Positions 24,721 to 33,413 of a stretch of 64,000 nucleotides of DNA are shown one piece after another. The stretch lies in assembly GCF_000719975.1 (NCBI RefSeq), contig NZ_JOIJ01000001.1:434001-498000 (forward strand), written 5' to 3'. The stretch's first letter is position 1. Each line of letters starts with the position of its first letter. The notes under the pieces are model-generated. The model was not told the DNA's origin, did no database searches, and saw only the letters and a list, made by a program, of their open reading frames with translations. Position numbers and translations under genes: made by a program. Source of the DNA: Prauserella rugosa. Its GTDB lineage: Bacteria; Actinomycetota; Actinomycetes; Mycobacteriales; Pseudonocardiaceae.

Positions 24721-26447
24721 TCGGACTCCTCTTCTCCCGTGAGCGGCAGCCATGCCTCGACCACCCAGCCGTCGTGGGTGCGGCCGGTGCGCAGGGTGCC
24801 GCCCAGCAGTTCCACCCGCTCGCGCATGCCGACGAGACCGTATCCGCCAGGGACGGCGAGCGGGCCGGGTTCGCCGGGCGAGCCGTCGTCGGCCACCCGT
24901 ACGCGCACGCCGCCGTCGTCGGCCCGCACCGAAACCCATGCCGCCGTGGCGCCCGCCGCGTGCCTGCTGACGTTGGTCAACGACTCCTGCACGATCCGCA
25001 GCGCCGAGCGGGCGACCTCCTGCGGCAGATCTGCGGGCAGGTCGACGTCGAGGTCGATCCGCACCCCGTGTCCGCCGGACGCGGCCAGCGCCCGCAGATC
25101 GGCGGCGAGGTCGGTGGTCGCCTGTTCGCTGTCGCCCTGGATGTCGGTGCCGTCGCCGCGCATGCTGCGTACGAGCCTGCGCATCGCGGTGAGCGCCTCG
25201 GTGCCCGCGTTCTCGATCTGGTCGAGCGAGTCGGGCACGACGTCGGGACTGCGTTCGGCGACGATCTTGGCCGCCTGCGCCTGCACGACGATGCCCGTGA
25301 CGTAGTGGGCGACGATGTCGTGCAGCTCGCGGGCCAGTGCCATCCGCTCGGCAGTCTGGGCCTCGGCGACAGCGGCCTCGACCACGGTGGTGCGTTCCGA
25401 GTCGCGGGCCCGCAGGAACATGCCGATCGCGACGGAGATGCCGAGCAGCAGCACGGCCGCGATGAACAGGCTCGGCAGAATTGAGCTCGGTCTGGAATAA
25501 ATGCTCTCCCGCGCCAACGCGTACGCCTGCGCGGTCGCGCCCGCCCCGACCACGCAGCTGAGCAGCGCGACGGCGGGTACCGAACGTCGCGCCGGTTCCG
25601 TGCGCACCAGTAGCGCCACCGCGACCACGCCGGATGCGGTCGCCGTGAACGGCAGTCCGCCGATCGAGCCGTAGTGCACCGCGCCGATCGACAGGATGAG
25701 CACGTCGCACACCACGTAGATGCCCGCGAGCAGCAGGATCGAACGCAGTGGCCGCCGCGTCGCGTACAGCGCCGTCAACGCGGCCACCGCGGACGGGACG
25801 CTCAGCAGTGCGGCGCTGCGCGAACCGCTCATGATGATCGAGGCGTCCACGAACAGGGTGAGCGCGAGGATGCCCACGAGCAGCCACTGAGTGCGGAGAA
25901 GTTCGACGAACTGGTTCGTCGCGGCGGAGTTCCGTGAGCGTGCACCCAGGACGACGGCGCCGAGCAGGAGGGCCGCGCCCACCAACGGCGTGAAGTTGTC
26001 GATCCCGGTCATGTCGCGGCGCGCCACGATGGCGAACAGTTCGGCCGCGACGAGCGCGGACGTCGTCACGGAAGCGGCGAGCACGGACGCCGACCGCGCG
26101 CAGTAGTAGACCAGCAGCGTGCCTGCCACGCACTCGGCGAACGAGGTGGACGGCAACGCCGTCGAGTAGGCGGGTGCGGAGGTGAGCCGGATCCCCACGG
26201 TGCTCACGAACAGCACCGCCACCCCGGTCCACGCGGCGGCGACGGGACGGCTCCTTCCCCACACTCCGCACGCGGCCAGGCCGACGATTCCCGGTAGCAG
26301 CAACAGGTCCGCGCCGGCCCGGCCGAAGCCGTCCATCGCCGCGGGCACGATCACGCCGAGGTCGCCCAGCACGGCGGCAAGCAGCACGATGCCGGGCAGG
26401 CCGAGCTGTTGCAGCACCTGCGCGGCGCGGTCGCGGACGGTGGGCAT
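24717..26447 (-). CDS. Sensor histidine kinase (HisKA_3 / DesK-like)
   Basis: 576 aa from ATG 26447 (MPTVRDRAAQVLQQLG; GAGGT upstream). The N-terminal 330 residues hold about ten hydrophobic segments without a recognisable periplasmic domain, so it may sense within the membrane. The kinase core has the phosphoacceptor His376 in ALARELHDIVAHYVTG and a HATPase domain with ALRIVQESLTNVSRHA and GGYGLVGMRERVELLGG. It is coupled by overlap to the response regulator and divergent from a MacB/FtsX-type ABC exporter, the usual layout of peptide- or lipid-stress modules in actinobacteria. Confidence 0.92.
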   Translation of the reverse strand: MPTVRDRAAQVLQQLGLPGIVLLAAVLGDLGVIVPAAMDGFGRAGADLLLLPGIVGLAACGVWGRSRPVAAAWTGVAVLFVSTVGIRLTSAPAYSTALPSTSFAECVAGTLLVYYCARSASVLAASVTTSALVAAELFAIVARRDMTGIDNFTPLVGAALLLGAVVLGARSRNSAATNQFVELLRTQWLLVGILALTLFVDASIIMSGSRSAALLSVPSAVAALTALYATRRPLRSILLLAGIYVVCDVLILSIGAVHYGSIGGLPFTATASGVVAVALLVRTEPARRSVPAVALLSCVVGAGATAQAYALARESIYSRPSSILPSLFIAAVLLLGISVAIGMFLRARDSERTTVVEAAVAEAQTAERMALARELHDIVAHYVTGIVVQAQAAKIVAERSPDVVPDSLDQIENAGTEALTAMRRLVRSMRGDGTDIQGDSEQATTDLAADLRALAASGGHGVRIDLDVDLPADLPQEVARSALRIVQESLTNVSRHAAGATAAWVSVRADDGGVRVRVADDGSPGEPGPLAVPGGYGLVGMRERVELLGGTLRTGRTHDGWVVEAWLPLTGEEESE

Positions 26448-26602
26448 GTCGAACACCTCAGCGACGGTAGCCGAGAGGGTGCGGGCCGCGGCTTGGCCAT
26501 GTGGCCAGAGGGCGGGTCGGCCGATCGGCCGATGCCGGGTGGTCCGGACATGGCCGTCCGTCCGAAGTGGCCGGGTCCGCTGCTCGGCCAGGCTTTCGGA
26601 CC
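26448..26602. promoter_or_regulatory. Divergent promoter region with two palindromes
   Basis: The 155 bp between the kinase and the ABC gene contain TGGCCA-TG-TGGCCA (26494-26507) and a perfect 16-bp palindrome made of TCGGCCGA twice (26517-26532). GGCC-rich sites of this kind are common by chance at this GC content, but both are in the right place for the response regulator. No clear -35/-10 was found. Confidence 0.35.
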
Positions 26603-27340
26603 ATGACGACACGGATCTCACACACCCCGCCGCGGTCGGCGACGGTGGCCAGGCCCGGACTCGGCGCACGCGGCCTCGTCAAGCGCTACGGCACCGAAAC
26701 CGCACTGTCCGGAGTAGACATCGACATCACGCCGGGCGAGGCGGTGGCGATCGTCGGACCCTCCGGATCGGGCAAGTCGACGCTGCTGCACGTGCTGGCG
26801 GGGATCCTGCCCGCCGACTCGGGTGAGGTGACGCTCGGCGGCCGCCGCATCGACACGCTCGGCGAGGCCGCCCGGAGCGAGCTGCGCCGCACCGAGTTCG
26901 GCTTCGTGTTCCAGAGCGGCATGCTGGTTGCCGAGCTGACGGCGGAGGAGAACGTGGCGCTGCCGTCGCTGCTGGCTGGAACGGGAAGGGGCGCGGCCCT
27001 CGCCGACGCCCAGGGCTGGCTCGCCCGCCTCGGGCTGGAGGGCAAGGAGCGCAACCGTCCCGGCGAACTGTCCGGCGGGCAGGCTCAACGGGTGGCGATC
27101 GCCCGCGCGCTGGCCCACCGGCCGAGCGTCATCTTCGCCGACGAACCGACCGGTGCGCTCGACACGCGCACGGGTGGCGAGACGATGCGCGCGCTCCTCG
27201 ACTCGGCTGCCGAGTGCGGGGCCGCGGTCGTCCTCGTCACCCACGACCGGGAGCTGGCCGCATCGCTGCCCCGCACCGTCACCATCCGCGACGGGCGCAT
27301 CGAGTCGGACACGCGCGCGGGGTCGGTGACGGCGTCGTGA
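26603..27340 (+). CDS. ABC transporter ATP-binding protein (MacB/LolD type)
   Basis: 245 aa from ATG 26603. LolD/MacB-like NBD: Walker A AIVGPSGSGKSTLLHVLAG, Q-loop FVFQSGMLVAELTAEENV, signature LSGGQAQRVAIARAL, Walker B VIFADEPTGALDTRTG, H-loop VLVTHDREL. No good ribosome-binding site precedes the ATG. The open frame extends upstream, but those residues are not family-like. It overlaps the permease start by 4 nt (GTGA). Probably powers a mechanotransmission-type exporter that moves peptides or lipids from the outer membrane face. Confidence 0.93.
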   Translation: MTTRISHTPPRSATVARPGLGARGLVKRYGTETALSGVDIDITPGEAVAIVGPSGSGKSTLLHVLAGILPADSGEVTLGGRRIDTLGEAARSELRRTEFGFVFQSGMLVAELTAEENVALPSLLAGTGRGAALADAQGWLARLGLEGKERNRPGELSGGQAQRVAIARALAHRPSVIFADEPTGALDTRTGGETMRALLDSAAECGAAVVLVTHDRELAASLPRTVTIRDGRIESDTRAGSVTAS

Positions 27341-29577
27341 GTTCGTTCCGCATCGCGTTGCGGGTGCTGCGCACCGACCGCAGGACCCGGACGTCCGCAC
27401 TGTTGATCGCGCTGGGCGTGGCCGTGGCCACCGGGCTGGTGCTGCTGCTCGTGTCGCTGCCGGGGGCCACCGAGGCGCGCGCCGACCGCGCGGCCTGGCA
27501 GCTGACCGCGGTGCCCTCGAGCGTGTCGGACCGTCCCGTCGGAGACCCGACGATCCAGCACGCCGCGAGCGAGGACGTCACCCCGGACGGGCAGAAGATC
27601 GACCGGGTCGACGTCGCCGCACTGGCCGACCCGTCCGACATCACGCTGCCCCCCGGCATCGACCGGTTGCCGGGGCCCGGCGAGACGCTGATGTCGCCCG
27701 CGCTGGCCGAGATCGTCGACGCCACCCCTGGGTCGCAGCTCGGCGAGCGCTACGGCGAGCGGGTGGGCGAACTCGGCGACGAGGCACTCGCCTTCCCAGA
27801 GCAGCTCGTCGCGCTCGTCGGCCACACGCCCGACGAGATGCCGGCGAACGCCGCGGAGCTCGGTGGGTTCCTGCCCGCGGGCGAGGGGCCGGACATGTTG
27901 CTGTCCCTCCTGGCGGGGGTCGGCGTGGTGGTGCTGACGGTGCCGAGTCTGGTGCTCATCGCGTCGGCGGCCCGGCTCATCGCGGCCCGCAGGGAGCAAC
28001 GGCTGGCGGTCTTCCGCCTTGCGGGGGCGACGCCGCGGCAGGTGATTTCCATGGTCGCGGCCGAGACGACCATTGCGGCTGCGGCGGGTGCGCTGCTGGG
28101 CCTGGCGATCAGCCCGCTGCTGCACCACCTGGCCACCCTCGTGCCCTGGGACGGTGGCACCTGGCAGGCCTCCGACTTCGAGCTGGGCGTGGTTCCCACG
28201 GTGGCGATCGTCGTGGGTGTGCCGCTGCTGGTGCTGCTGGCCGCCGTGCTCGGCCTGCGCCGTGTGCTGTCGGCCCCGCTCGGTGCCGTGGGCGGGCACA
28301 CGCCGAAGCCGCTGCACTGGTGGCGCCTGTTGCCGTTGCCGCTGTCGGCCGCGATGTTCGCCTACTTCGTCTCCGAGGCCGACAGCGAGATCGAGGCCAT
28401 GCTGATCATGGTGTCGATGGCCATGATCATCTTCTCGATCAACCTGGCCGGACCGTGGATCACGGCACTCGTGGGCAAGGCGTTCAGCCGCGGCTGGCGA
28501 CGGCCGTCCGGACTGCTGGCCGGCCGCAGGCTGACCGAGGACCCGCGCGGTGCGTACCGGGCCACGGCAGGCGTCGCCCTCGCCGTGTTCACCGGTGCCA
28601 TGGCGCTGACCGTGCTGCCGAGCCTGGAGAGCCTCAGCGGTGCGTCACGGGAGTACGCCGACGGCGTGCAGTACGTCCAGGGCGAGGGCGCCGACCTGCA
28701 GCGCATCGCCGGCGAGACCAACGACCGGCTCGCCAGGTACGGCCAGTCGGAGCGTGCCGTGGTCGTCGGCGAGGCCTACCTCGGCGCGGGCGACCGGCAG
28801 GACGAGTACGTCAAGGTCGTCGACTGCAGGGGCGCCGAGCAGGTGCTTCCGATCGACATGCGCGGCGCCTGCGAGGGAACGCCCGGTGTCTACGCGCCCT
28901 ACCCGCTGACCGGCGGCGAGCTGTCGTTGGCCGGCATGCCCGGTGAACCGGGTACGCCGCTCGGCGACGTGCCCGTCCGCCCTGTCGAGGAGCGCGGCGA
29001 CGCCGCGTACTCGACCGTCGTCGTCGACTCCGCGGTCGTGCCCGACGACCTCGAGCTGTCCTACGGAACCGTGGCCGTGCCGTCGACGGCAGCGAACAGC
29101 GACGTCGTGCGCACCGCCCTCGCGGCCGCATCCCACGGCGCGCACATCGAGAGCCGCGAGGTGCGGCTGGCGTCCCAGGAGGGGGAACTGGGTGACGTCC
29201 GGCGCGTGACCGTGATCGGCCTGACGGTGGCGGCGCTGCTCGGCGGATGCAGCGCGGCGATCGCGACGGCCGGTTCGGTGATGGACCGCAGGCGCACGTT
29301 CGGTGCGCTCATCGCGGCGGGCACGCCGGTGCGGGTGCTGGCGAGGGCGCTGCGCGCGGAGGCCGGACTGCCCGCGTTCATCGCGACGGCGGGTGCGGGC
29401 ATCGCGGGCACGTTCGTCGGGGTCGGGCTCTTCAGCCTCCTCGACGACGGCGACGCCGTGGTCACGCCCTGGCTGGCCGCGCCGATCGTGCTCGGGCTCG
29501 TGGTGGCACTGATCGCTTCCTCGGTGTGCACACCCGCACTGAACCGGGTCCGCTCGGAGCCCCTCTCCGACGAGTAA
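27337..29577 (+). CDS. FtsX-like ABC permease
   Basis: About 746 aa from GTG 27337 (VSSFRIALRVLRTDRRTR). FtsX/MacB-type layout: an N-terminal helix, extracellular region, a bundle of helices (LIAARREQRLAVFRLAGATPRQV is the typical cytoplasmic FtsX loop), then a duplicated half with a second extracellular domain (about 410-590) and three last helices (VMDRRRTFGALIAAGTPVRVL is the second FtsX loop). The extracellular parts contain a Cys pair (VDCRGAE, GACEGTP). Forms one transporter with the overlapping NBD; controlled most likely by the adjacent two-component system. Confidence 0.9.
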   Translation: MSSFRIALRVLRTDRRTRTSALLIALGVAVATGLVLLLVSLPGATEARADRAAWQLTAVPSSVSDRPVGDPTIQHAASEDVTPDGQKIDRVDVAALADPSDITLPPGIDRLPGPGETLMSPALAEIVDATPGSQLGERYGERVGELGDEALAFPEQLVALVGHTPDEMPANAAELGGFLPAGEGPDMLLSLLAGVGVVVLTVPSLVLIASAARLIAARREQRLAVFRLAGATPRQVISMVAAETTIAAAAGALLGLAISPLLHHLATLVPWDGGTWQASDFELGVVPTVAIVVGVPLLVLLAAVLGLRRVLSAPLGAVGGHTPKPLHWWRLLPLPLSAAMFAYFVSEADSEIEAMLIMVSMAMIIFSINLAGPWITALVGKAFSRGWRRPSGLLAGRRLTEDPRGAYRATAGVALAVFTGAMALTVLPSLESLSGASREYADGVQYVQGEGADLQRIAGETNDRLARYGQSERAVVVGEAYLGAGDRQDEYVKVVDCRGAEQVLPIDMRGACEGTPGVYAPYPLTGGELSLAGMPGEPGTPLGDVPVRPVEERGDAAYSTVVVDSAVVPDDLELSYGTVAVPSTAANSDVVRTALAAASHGAHIESREVRLASQEGELGDVRRVTVIGLTVAALLGGCSAAIATAGSVMDRRRTFGALIAAGTPVRVLARALRAEAGLPAFIATAGAGIAGTFVGVGLFSLLDDGDAVVTPWLAAPIVLGLVVALIASSVCTPALNRVRSEPLSDE

Positions 29578-29660
29578 CGCCAGCGCAGCCGGGCGGCCCC
29601 GGGGGAAGACAGGGGGTGGAGGGGCCCAGGGGGAAGAGGGGGACGTGGGGATGAGGGGAA

Positions 29661-29697
29661 CGTGGGCTGGGCGTCATCGGGGGACGCCCAGCCCACG
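29661..29697. terminator. Bidirectional terminator
   Basis: Perfect 15-bp arms CGTGGGCTGGGCGTC (29661-29675) and complement (29683-29697), 7-nt loop, between the convergent permease and trmB genes. Confidence 0.8.
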
Positions 29698-29744
29698 TGT
29701 GCGAGCGGCGAGGCCTGCCGGGGCCGTGGGGTCCGCGCTTGTGG

Positions 29745-30443
29745 TCAGGAGCGCTTCTCGAAGATCAGGTCGCGGGAGATGCGGCCTTCCTGCTCGGCGC
29801 GCTGTTCGAACTTCGTCACCGGACGCCATTCGGGTCGCGGAGCCCAGCCCTCGAACCGGTTGGCCAGCGTGGGCTCGGCCGAACACACCTCGAGCATCTG
29901 GTCGGCGTAGTCCTGCCAGTCGGTCGCCAGGTGCAGCGTGCCCCCGCCCGCGATGCGAGAGGCCACGAGCGAGACGAACTCGGGCTGGACGAGCCTGCGC
30001 TTGTGGTGGCGCTTCTTCGGCCACGGGTCGGGAAAGAAGATCCGCACGCCGGCCAGGGATTCGGGGGCGACGTGGTCGCGCAGCAGCGGGACGGTGTCGC
30101 CGTGCAGCAACCTCAGGTTCGTCACGCCGAGCTTGTCCGCGCGGAGCATGAGCTGTCCGAGGCCGGCCTCGTAGACCTCGATGGCCACGTAGTTGACCTC
30201 CGGGGCGGCGGCCGCGAGCTGGGCCGTCGCCTCGCCCATGCCCGAGCCGATCTCGAGCACCACCGGCGCCGACCTGCCGAACCACGCCTCGAAGTCGATC
30301 GGCCCCTGCTCGAGTTCGGACACGGTCCGGCCCAGTTCGGGCCACCTCGTGTCCCACGCGCGCTGCTGGCCGACCGTCATCCGCCCGCCGCGTTTGACGT
30401 AGCTGACGACGCTGCGCAGCCGCGGCTGTCCTTCGCTGTCCAC
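29745..30443 (-). CDS. trmB: tRNA (guanine-N7)-methyltransferase
   Basis: Makes m7G46 in tRNA variable loops with S-adenosylmethionine. 232 aa from GTG 30443. The SAM motif is VLEIGSGMGEATAQLA (about 63-78), the acidic strand end is AIEVYEAG, and the family signature is IFFPDPWPKKRHHKRRLVQ, followed by LATDWQDYADQML and a TKFEQRAEQEGR motif. Downstream of a small unknown gene on the same strand; in M. tuberculosis trmB (Rv0208c) is likewise close to pckA. No anomalies. Confidence 0.95.
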   Translation of the reverse strand: MDSEGQPRLRSVVSYVKRGGRMTVGQQRAWDTRWPELGRTVSELEQGPIDFEAWFGRSAPVVLEIGSGMGEATAQLAAAAPEVNYVAIEVYEAGLGQLMLRADKLGVTNLRLLHGDTVPLLRDHVAPESLAGVRIFFPDPWPKKRHHKRRLVQPEFVSLVASRIAGGGTLHLATDWQDYADQMLEVCSAEPTLANRFEGWAPRPEWRPVTKFEQRAEQEGRISRDLIFEKRS

Positions 30444-30465
30444 GGGAGCCGACGATAGCCGCGGG

Positions 30466-31041
30466 TCAGCGGACCGCTTCGATCTCCCCCAGGCGCGCGC
30501 GCAGCCCGGCGAGCCCTTCGACGGCGATCGGTTCGGGTGTCGTCATCGCGTGTGCGGGCAGCACGTCGATCCAGCCGGTGTGCCGTGCGGTGTTGACGAT
30601 CGTGGTGGGAATCCGCCGGTCGCCACCGGCCCCTTCCGACGGGATGAATTCCCAGTATCCGGATTCGCCGTCCCCCGGCCACGGTACGAATTCCCAGCCA
30701 GGGCGCCTGCTGAGCAATTTGTGGACGCGGTCCTCGATGCGGAATCCCGCGTCGCGGGATTCGAGCCTGCCGTCCGACAGCGCCCGCAGCCACCACGGGG
30801 ACGGCACGGGTTCGTCGGAACGACACGCGGCGCGATACAGCGAGAGCACCTGGCTCACGGGGGCCCGGTGCACCCAGGCCATGCGCAGTTCGGCCGGCGT
30901 CGCGGCGTCGCCGGTGGCGAGCGGGAGTTCGATGGCTTGCGACCATTCGAGGCCGACCATCGGCTCGAGACTGGGCGGAGCGTCGTCGGCGGGTGAGGCG
31001 TCGCTGCCGCGTGATTCCTGCGAGATGTCGAATACCGTCAA
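30466..31041 (-). CDS. Hypothetical protein upstream of trmB
   Basis: 191 aa, TTG start at 31041 supported by an excellent ribosome-binding site GGAGGTGA just upstream. No known domain was recognised. The sequence is soluble and Trp-rich (WSQAIELPL, WVHRAPVSQVLSLYRAAC, SPWWLRALSDGRLESRDAGFRIEDRV, WEFVPWPGDGESGYWEFIP in consecutive parts) with a possible compact alpha/beta fold and no signal peptide. It ends 22 bp before trmB and is probably cotranscribed with it. The function is unknown. Confidence 0.7.
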   Translation of the reverse strand: MTVFDISQESRGSDASPADDAPPSLEPMVGLEWSQAIELPLATGDAATPAELRMAWVHRAPVSQVLSLYRAACRSDEPVPSPWWLRALSDGRLESRDAGFRIEDRVHKLLSRRPGWEFVPWPGDGESGYWEFIPSEGAGGDRRIPTTIVNTARHTGWIDVLPAHAMTTPEPIAVEGLAGLRARLGEIEAVR

Positions 31042-31196
31042 GGGTCACCTCCGTAGAGTCCTGACGGGCTGATACCCAGCATCCCCCGAACGGCGGCCCG
31101 ATGTCGTCCGCCGTGGGGGTACTCACAGGCAATTTACGGATTCTTAATGCGGATGGAGCAAAAACTCCCGCATCGGAAATCCACAGAACACGAAAA

Positions 31197-31238
31197 GACC
31201 CGGCCCGGGCCGCCCCCGAATGCGGCCCGGGCCGGGTC
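31197..31238 (-). terminator. Rho-independent terminator of ABC operon
   Basis: Perfect 17-bp arms GACCCGGCCCGGGCCGC (31197-31213) and complement (31222-31238). On the minus strand the stem is followed by TTTTCG, so it ends the leftward ABC transcript. The remaining gap up to the hypothetical gene (31042-31196) shows nothing else. Confidence 0.8.
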
Positions 31239-31309
31239 GATCCCCCTACCCCGGCTTCCGTCCGACAGCCCCCGCTGTCCCCGCGGACGGAATGTCCCCC
31301 GGTCGGTCC

Positions 31310-32071
31310 TTACGCGTCGCGCTTGCGTGCCGTGGCCAACGCGACGACCAGCATGATCACCGCGAAGCCCGCGAAGTAGGCCAGCGCCCACCACGGGCTC
31401 AGCGTCGACGTCGACAGCGGCTGGCCGAACGCCGCGCCGCCCGCGGACTCGCCGTCGCCGGTCACGAACTTGTGCGCGACGTTGAACGGCATCCACTTGT
31501 AGATGTCGTCCCCGATCTCCGGAATCAGCGTGATCAGGTTCTCCGCGGCCAGGAAGTAGATCAGCACCAGCGAGATCGCTCCGGCGCTGTGCCGCACGAG
31601 GATGCCCACCGCGACCGCGACCACGGCGGCCAGCGCGCACACCGGGCCCACGCCTGCCACGTTGAGCCAATCGGCGGTGCTGTTGAGCGCGAGGTCGGCC
31701 TCCGGCTTGATCGCCATGCTCAGGCCCCACGACAGGAACGCCATGACCTCGCCGATGAGCAGCGCGATCAGGGCCACGACCGACGTCTTGGCCAGCAGTG
31801 CCGCGGTGCGGTTGGGCACGGCCTGGAAGGTCGTGCGGATGGTGCCGAAGCGGTACTCGGTGGTGACCGCGAGCGTGGCCAGCACCATGATCACCGCCAT
31901 GCCGAAGCTGTAGGCGAACTGCGTGGACGCCACGGTGGCGGGGAACTGCGGGCTCGTGTTGCTCACGACCAGTGCGGTGAACCCGCCGGTGAGCAGCAGC
32001 GCGGTGAGCGCGCACCACCACGGCGACCGCGTGCTGAGCAGCTTGATGCGTTCGACTGCGAGAAGCGTCAT
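31310..32071 (-). CDS. ABC-2 type permease
   Basis: 253 aa with six hydrophobic helices (KLLSTRSPWWCALTALLLTGG first, a LVALALLIGEVMAFL-like stretch in the middle, and YFAGFAVIMLVVALATARKRDA last). The soluble stretch after helix 1 (SNTSPQFPATVASTQ) faces outside. It follows its ATP-binding gene by 20 bp. An ABC-2 exporter of unknown substrate, similar to drug/antibiotic resistance pumps of actinobacteria. Confidence 0.87.
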   Translation of the reverse strand: MTLLAVERIKLLSTRSPWWCALTALLLTGGFTALVVSNTSPQFPATVASTQFAYSFGMAVIMVLATLAVTTEYRFGTIRTTFQAVPNRTAALLAKTSVVALIALLIGEVMAFLSWGLSMAIKPEADLALNSTADWLNVAGVGPVCALAAVVAVAVGILVRHSAGAISLVLIYFLAAENLITLIPEIGDDIYKWMPFNVAHKFVTGDGESAGGAAFGQPLSTSTLSPWWALAYFAGFAVIMLVVALATARKRDA

Positions 32072-32091
32072 GATCGTCTCCGGTCCCCTGG

Positions 32092-33036
32092 TCAGTTCGT
32101 GGCGGCCGCGCTCGCCGCTGCGGCGTCGGCGGTGTCGATGTCGGTGTGGTACTCGACCGAGTCGCCCGTGATCTGCATGAACGCCTGCTCCAGCGAACCC
32201 TGCTGGGGTGCCAGTTCGTGCAGCGTCACCCGGTTCTCCATGGCCAGTTCACCGATCTTGTCGCTGCTGGCTCCCGAGACGAGCAGGCCGCCGTCGGACT
32301 CGGTGACGGTCGCACCGATGTCCTCGAGCGCGGGCCGCAGCCGATCCAGCTGGGGACTGCGCACCTTCACGGTGCTGTCGGTGGCCCTGGCGACGAACTC
32401 CTCGGTGGTGCTCTGCGAGATCAGCTTGCCCTTGCCGATGACGACGAGCTCGGTGGCGGTGAGCGCCATCTCCGAGAGCAGATGGCTGGAGACGAACACC
32501 GTGCGGCCCTCGTCGGCGAGCCGCTGCATGAACTTGCGGATCCAGAGGATGCCCTCCGGGTCGAGACCGTTGACCGGTTCGTCGAACAGCAGCACCTCCG
32601 GATCGCCCAGCAGCGCGCTGGCGATGCCGAGGCGCTGGGACATGCCCAGTGAGAATCCGCCCGCCCGCTTGCCTGCGACCTCGGTCAGGCCGACGATGTC
32701 GAGCACCTCGTCGACGCGCTTCGGGGAGATCTTGTTCGACTTGGCCATCCAGGACAGGTGCGCGCGGGCGGACCGGTTGGGATGCACCCACCGTGCTTCG
32801 AGCAGCGCCCCGACGGTCCTCAGTGGATGGTGCAGTTCGGTGTAGCGCTTGCCCCCGATGGTCACCGACCCGCGCGTCGGGTTGTCGAGCCCGAGCATCA
32901 TGCGCATCGTCGTCGACTTGCCGGCACCGTTCGGGCCGAGGAAGCCGGTGACGCGGCCCGGGTTGACGGTGAACGAGAGGTCGTCGACGGCGACCTTGTC
33001 GCCGTACCTCTTCGTGAGGCCCTGTGCCTCGATCAT
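32092..33036 (-). CDS. ABC transporter ATP-binding protein (DrrA type)
   Basis: 314 aa, ATG 33036 with GGAGGA 4-5 nt upstream. Walker A GFLGPNGAGKSTTMRM, the family segment LLEARWVHPNRSARAHL, signature FSLGMSQRLGIASAL, Walker B VLLFDEPVNGLDPEG and H-loop VFVSSHLLSEM. A regulatory C-terminal domain follows. The signature FSLGMSQR is common in the DrrA/bacitracin-export group. It is first gene of a two-gene exporter operon, divergent from a TetR gene, with repeats and operator-like sites in the shared upstream region. Confidence 0.93.
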   Translation of the reverse strand: MIEAQGLTKRYGDKVAVDDLSFTVNPGRVTGFLGPNGAGKSTTMRMMLGLDNPTRGSVTIGGKRYTELHHPLRTVGALLEARWVHPNRSARAHLSWMAKSNKISPKRVDEVLDIVGLTEVAGKRAGGFSLGMSQRLGIASALLGDPEVLLFDEPVNGLDPEGILWIRKFMQRLADEGRTVFVSSHLLSEMALTATELVVIGKGKLISQSTTEEFVARATDSTVKVRSPQLDRLRPALEDIGATVTESDGGLLVSGASSDKIGELAMENRVTLHELAPQQGSLEQAFMQITGDSVEYHTDIDTADAAAASAAATN

Positions 33037-33139
33037 GATGTCCTCCTGTGACGGCCATCCGTGTGCCGGTGGGCCGCCGCTGGTCCCCTGGTCGGCTGTG
33101 GTGGTCGCGGAACGCGATCCGCCTGTCCGTGAAGCCTGT

Positions 33140-33167
33140 GGTTCGTCACGCCTGGTTCGTCACGCCT
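33140..33167. repeat. Two exact 14-bp direct repeats
   Basis: GGTTCGTCACGCCT occurs twice head-to-tail (33140-33153, 33154-33167), followed by a degenerate third unit (GGTCGTCACG). It lies about 105 bp upstream of the ABC operon, within a 377-bp gap that otherwise holds no gene. Confidence 0.6.
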
Positions 33168-33247
33168 GTGGTCGTCACGTTCGTCGTCGTGGAACCCGTG
33201 GTGTTGCCATCCTCGCGGTTACCCGCCCCGATACGCGTCATCCTGTA

Positions 33248-33299
33248 GACCGAACTTCGCCCCAGCCCCTGGTCGTACACGCATCGGAAGTTCGGTCTG
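33248..33299. promoter_or_regulatory. Widely spaced 12-bp inverted repeat
   Basis: AGACCGAACTTC (33248-33259) and its exact complement GAAGTTCGGTCT (33288-33299) are separated by 28 bp. In this divergent intergenic region they may be two binding sites for one regulator (about four helical turns apart) or a hairpin. Confidence 0.5.
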
Positions 33300-33391
33300 T
33301 AGCTTCGCGCACTCCGAGCCGTACGGCGATCGGTGACAACCCTGAGTTCACCCTGAACCTCCCGTGTGCGGACCAGGGTTGCGGTAGTTAT

Positions 33392-33405
33392 TGAACTGTG
33401 GTTCA
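33392..33405. promoter_or_regulatory. Palindromic operator at the TetR gene start
   Basis: TGAAC-TGTG-GTTCA is a perfect palindrome 8 bp before the TetR start codon, with AT-rich flanks (TAT... and ...TTAAT). Placement over the probable promoter suggests autorepression by the TetR protein. Confidence 0.6.
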
Positions 33406-33413
33406 TTAATGTC

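Noticed and set aside
33037..33413. Small protein genes in the gap between the ABC operon and the TetR gene
   Set aside because: Short frames exist but have no ribosome-binding site or protein-like composition; the gap is better explained by repeats and operators.
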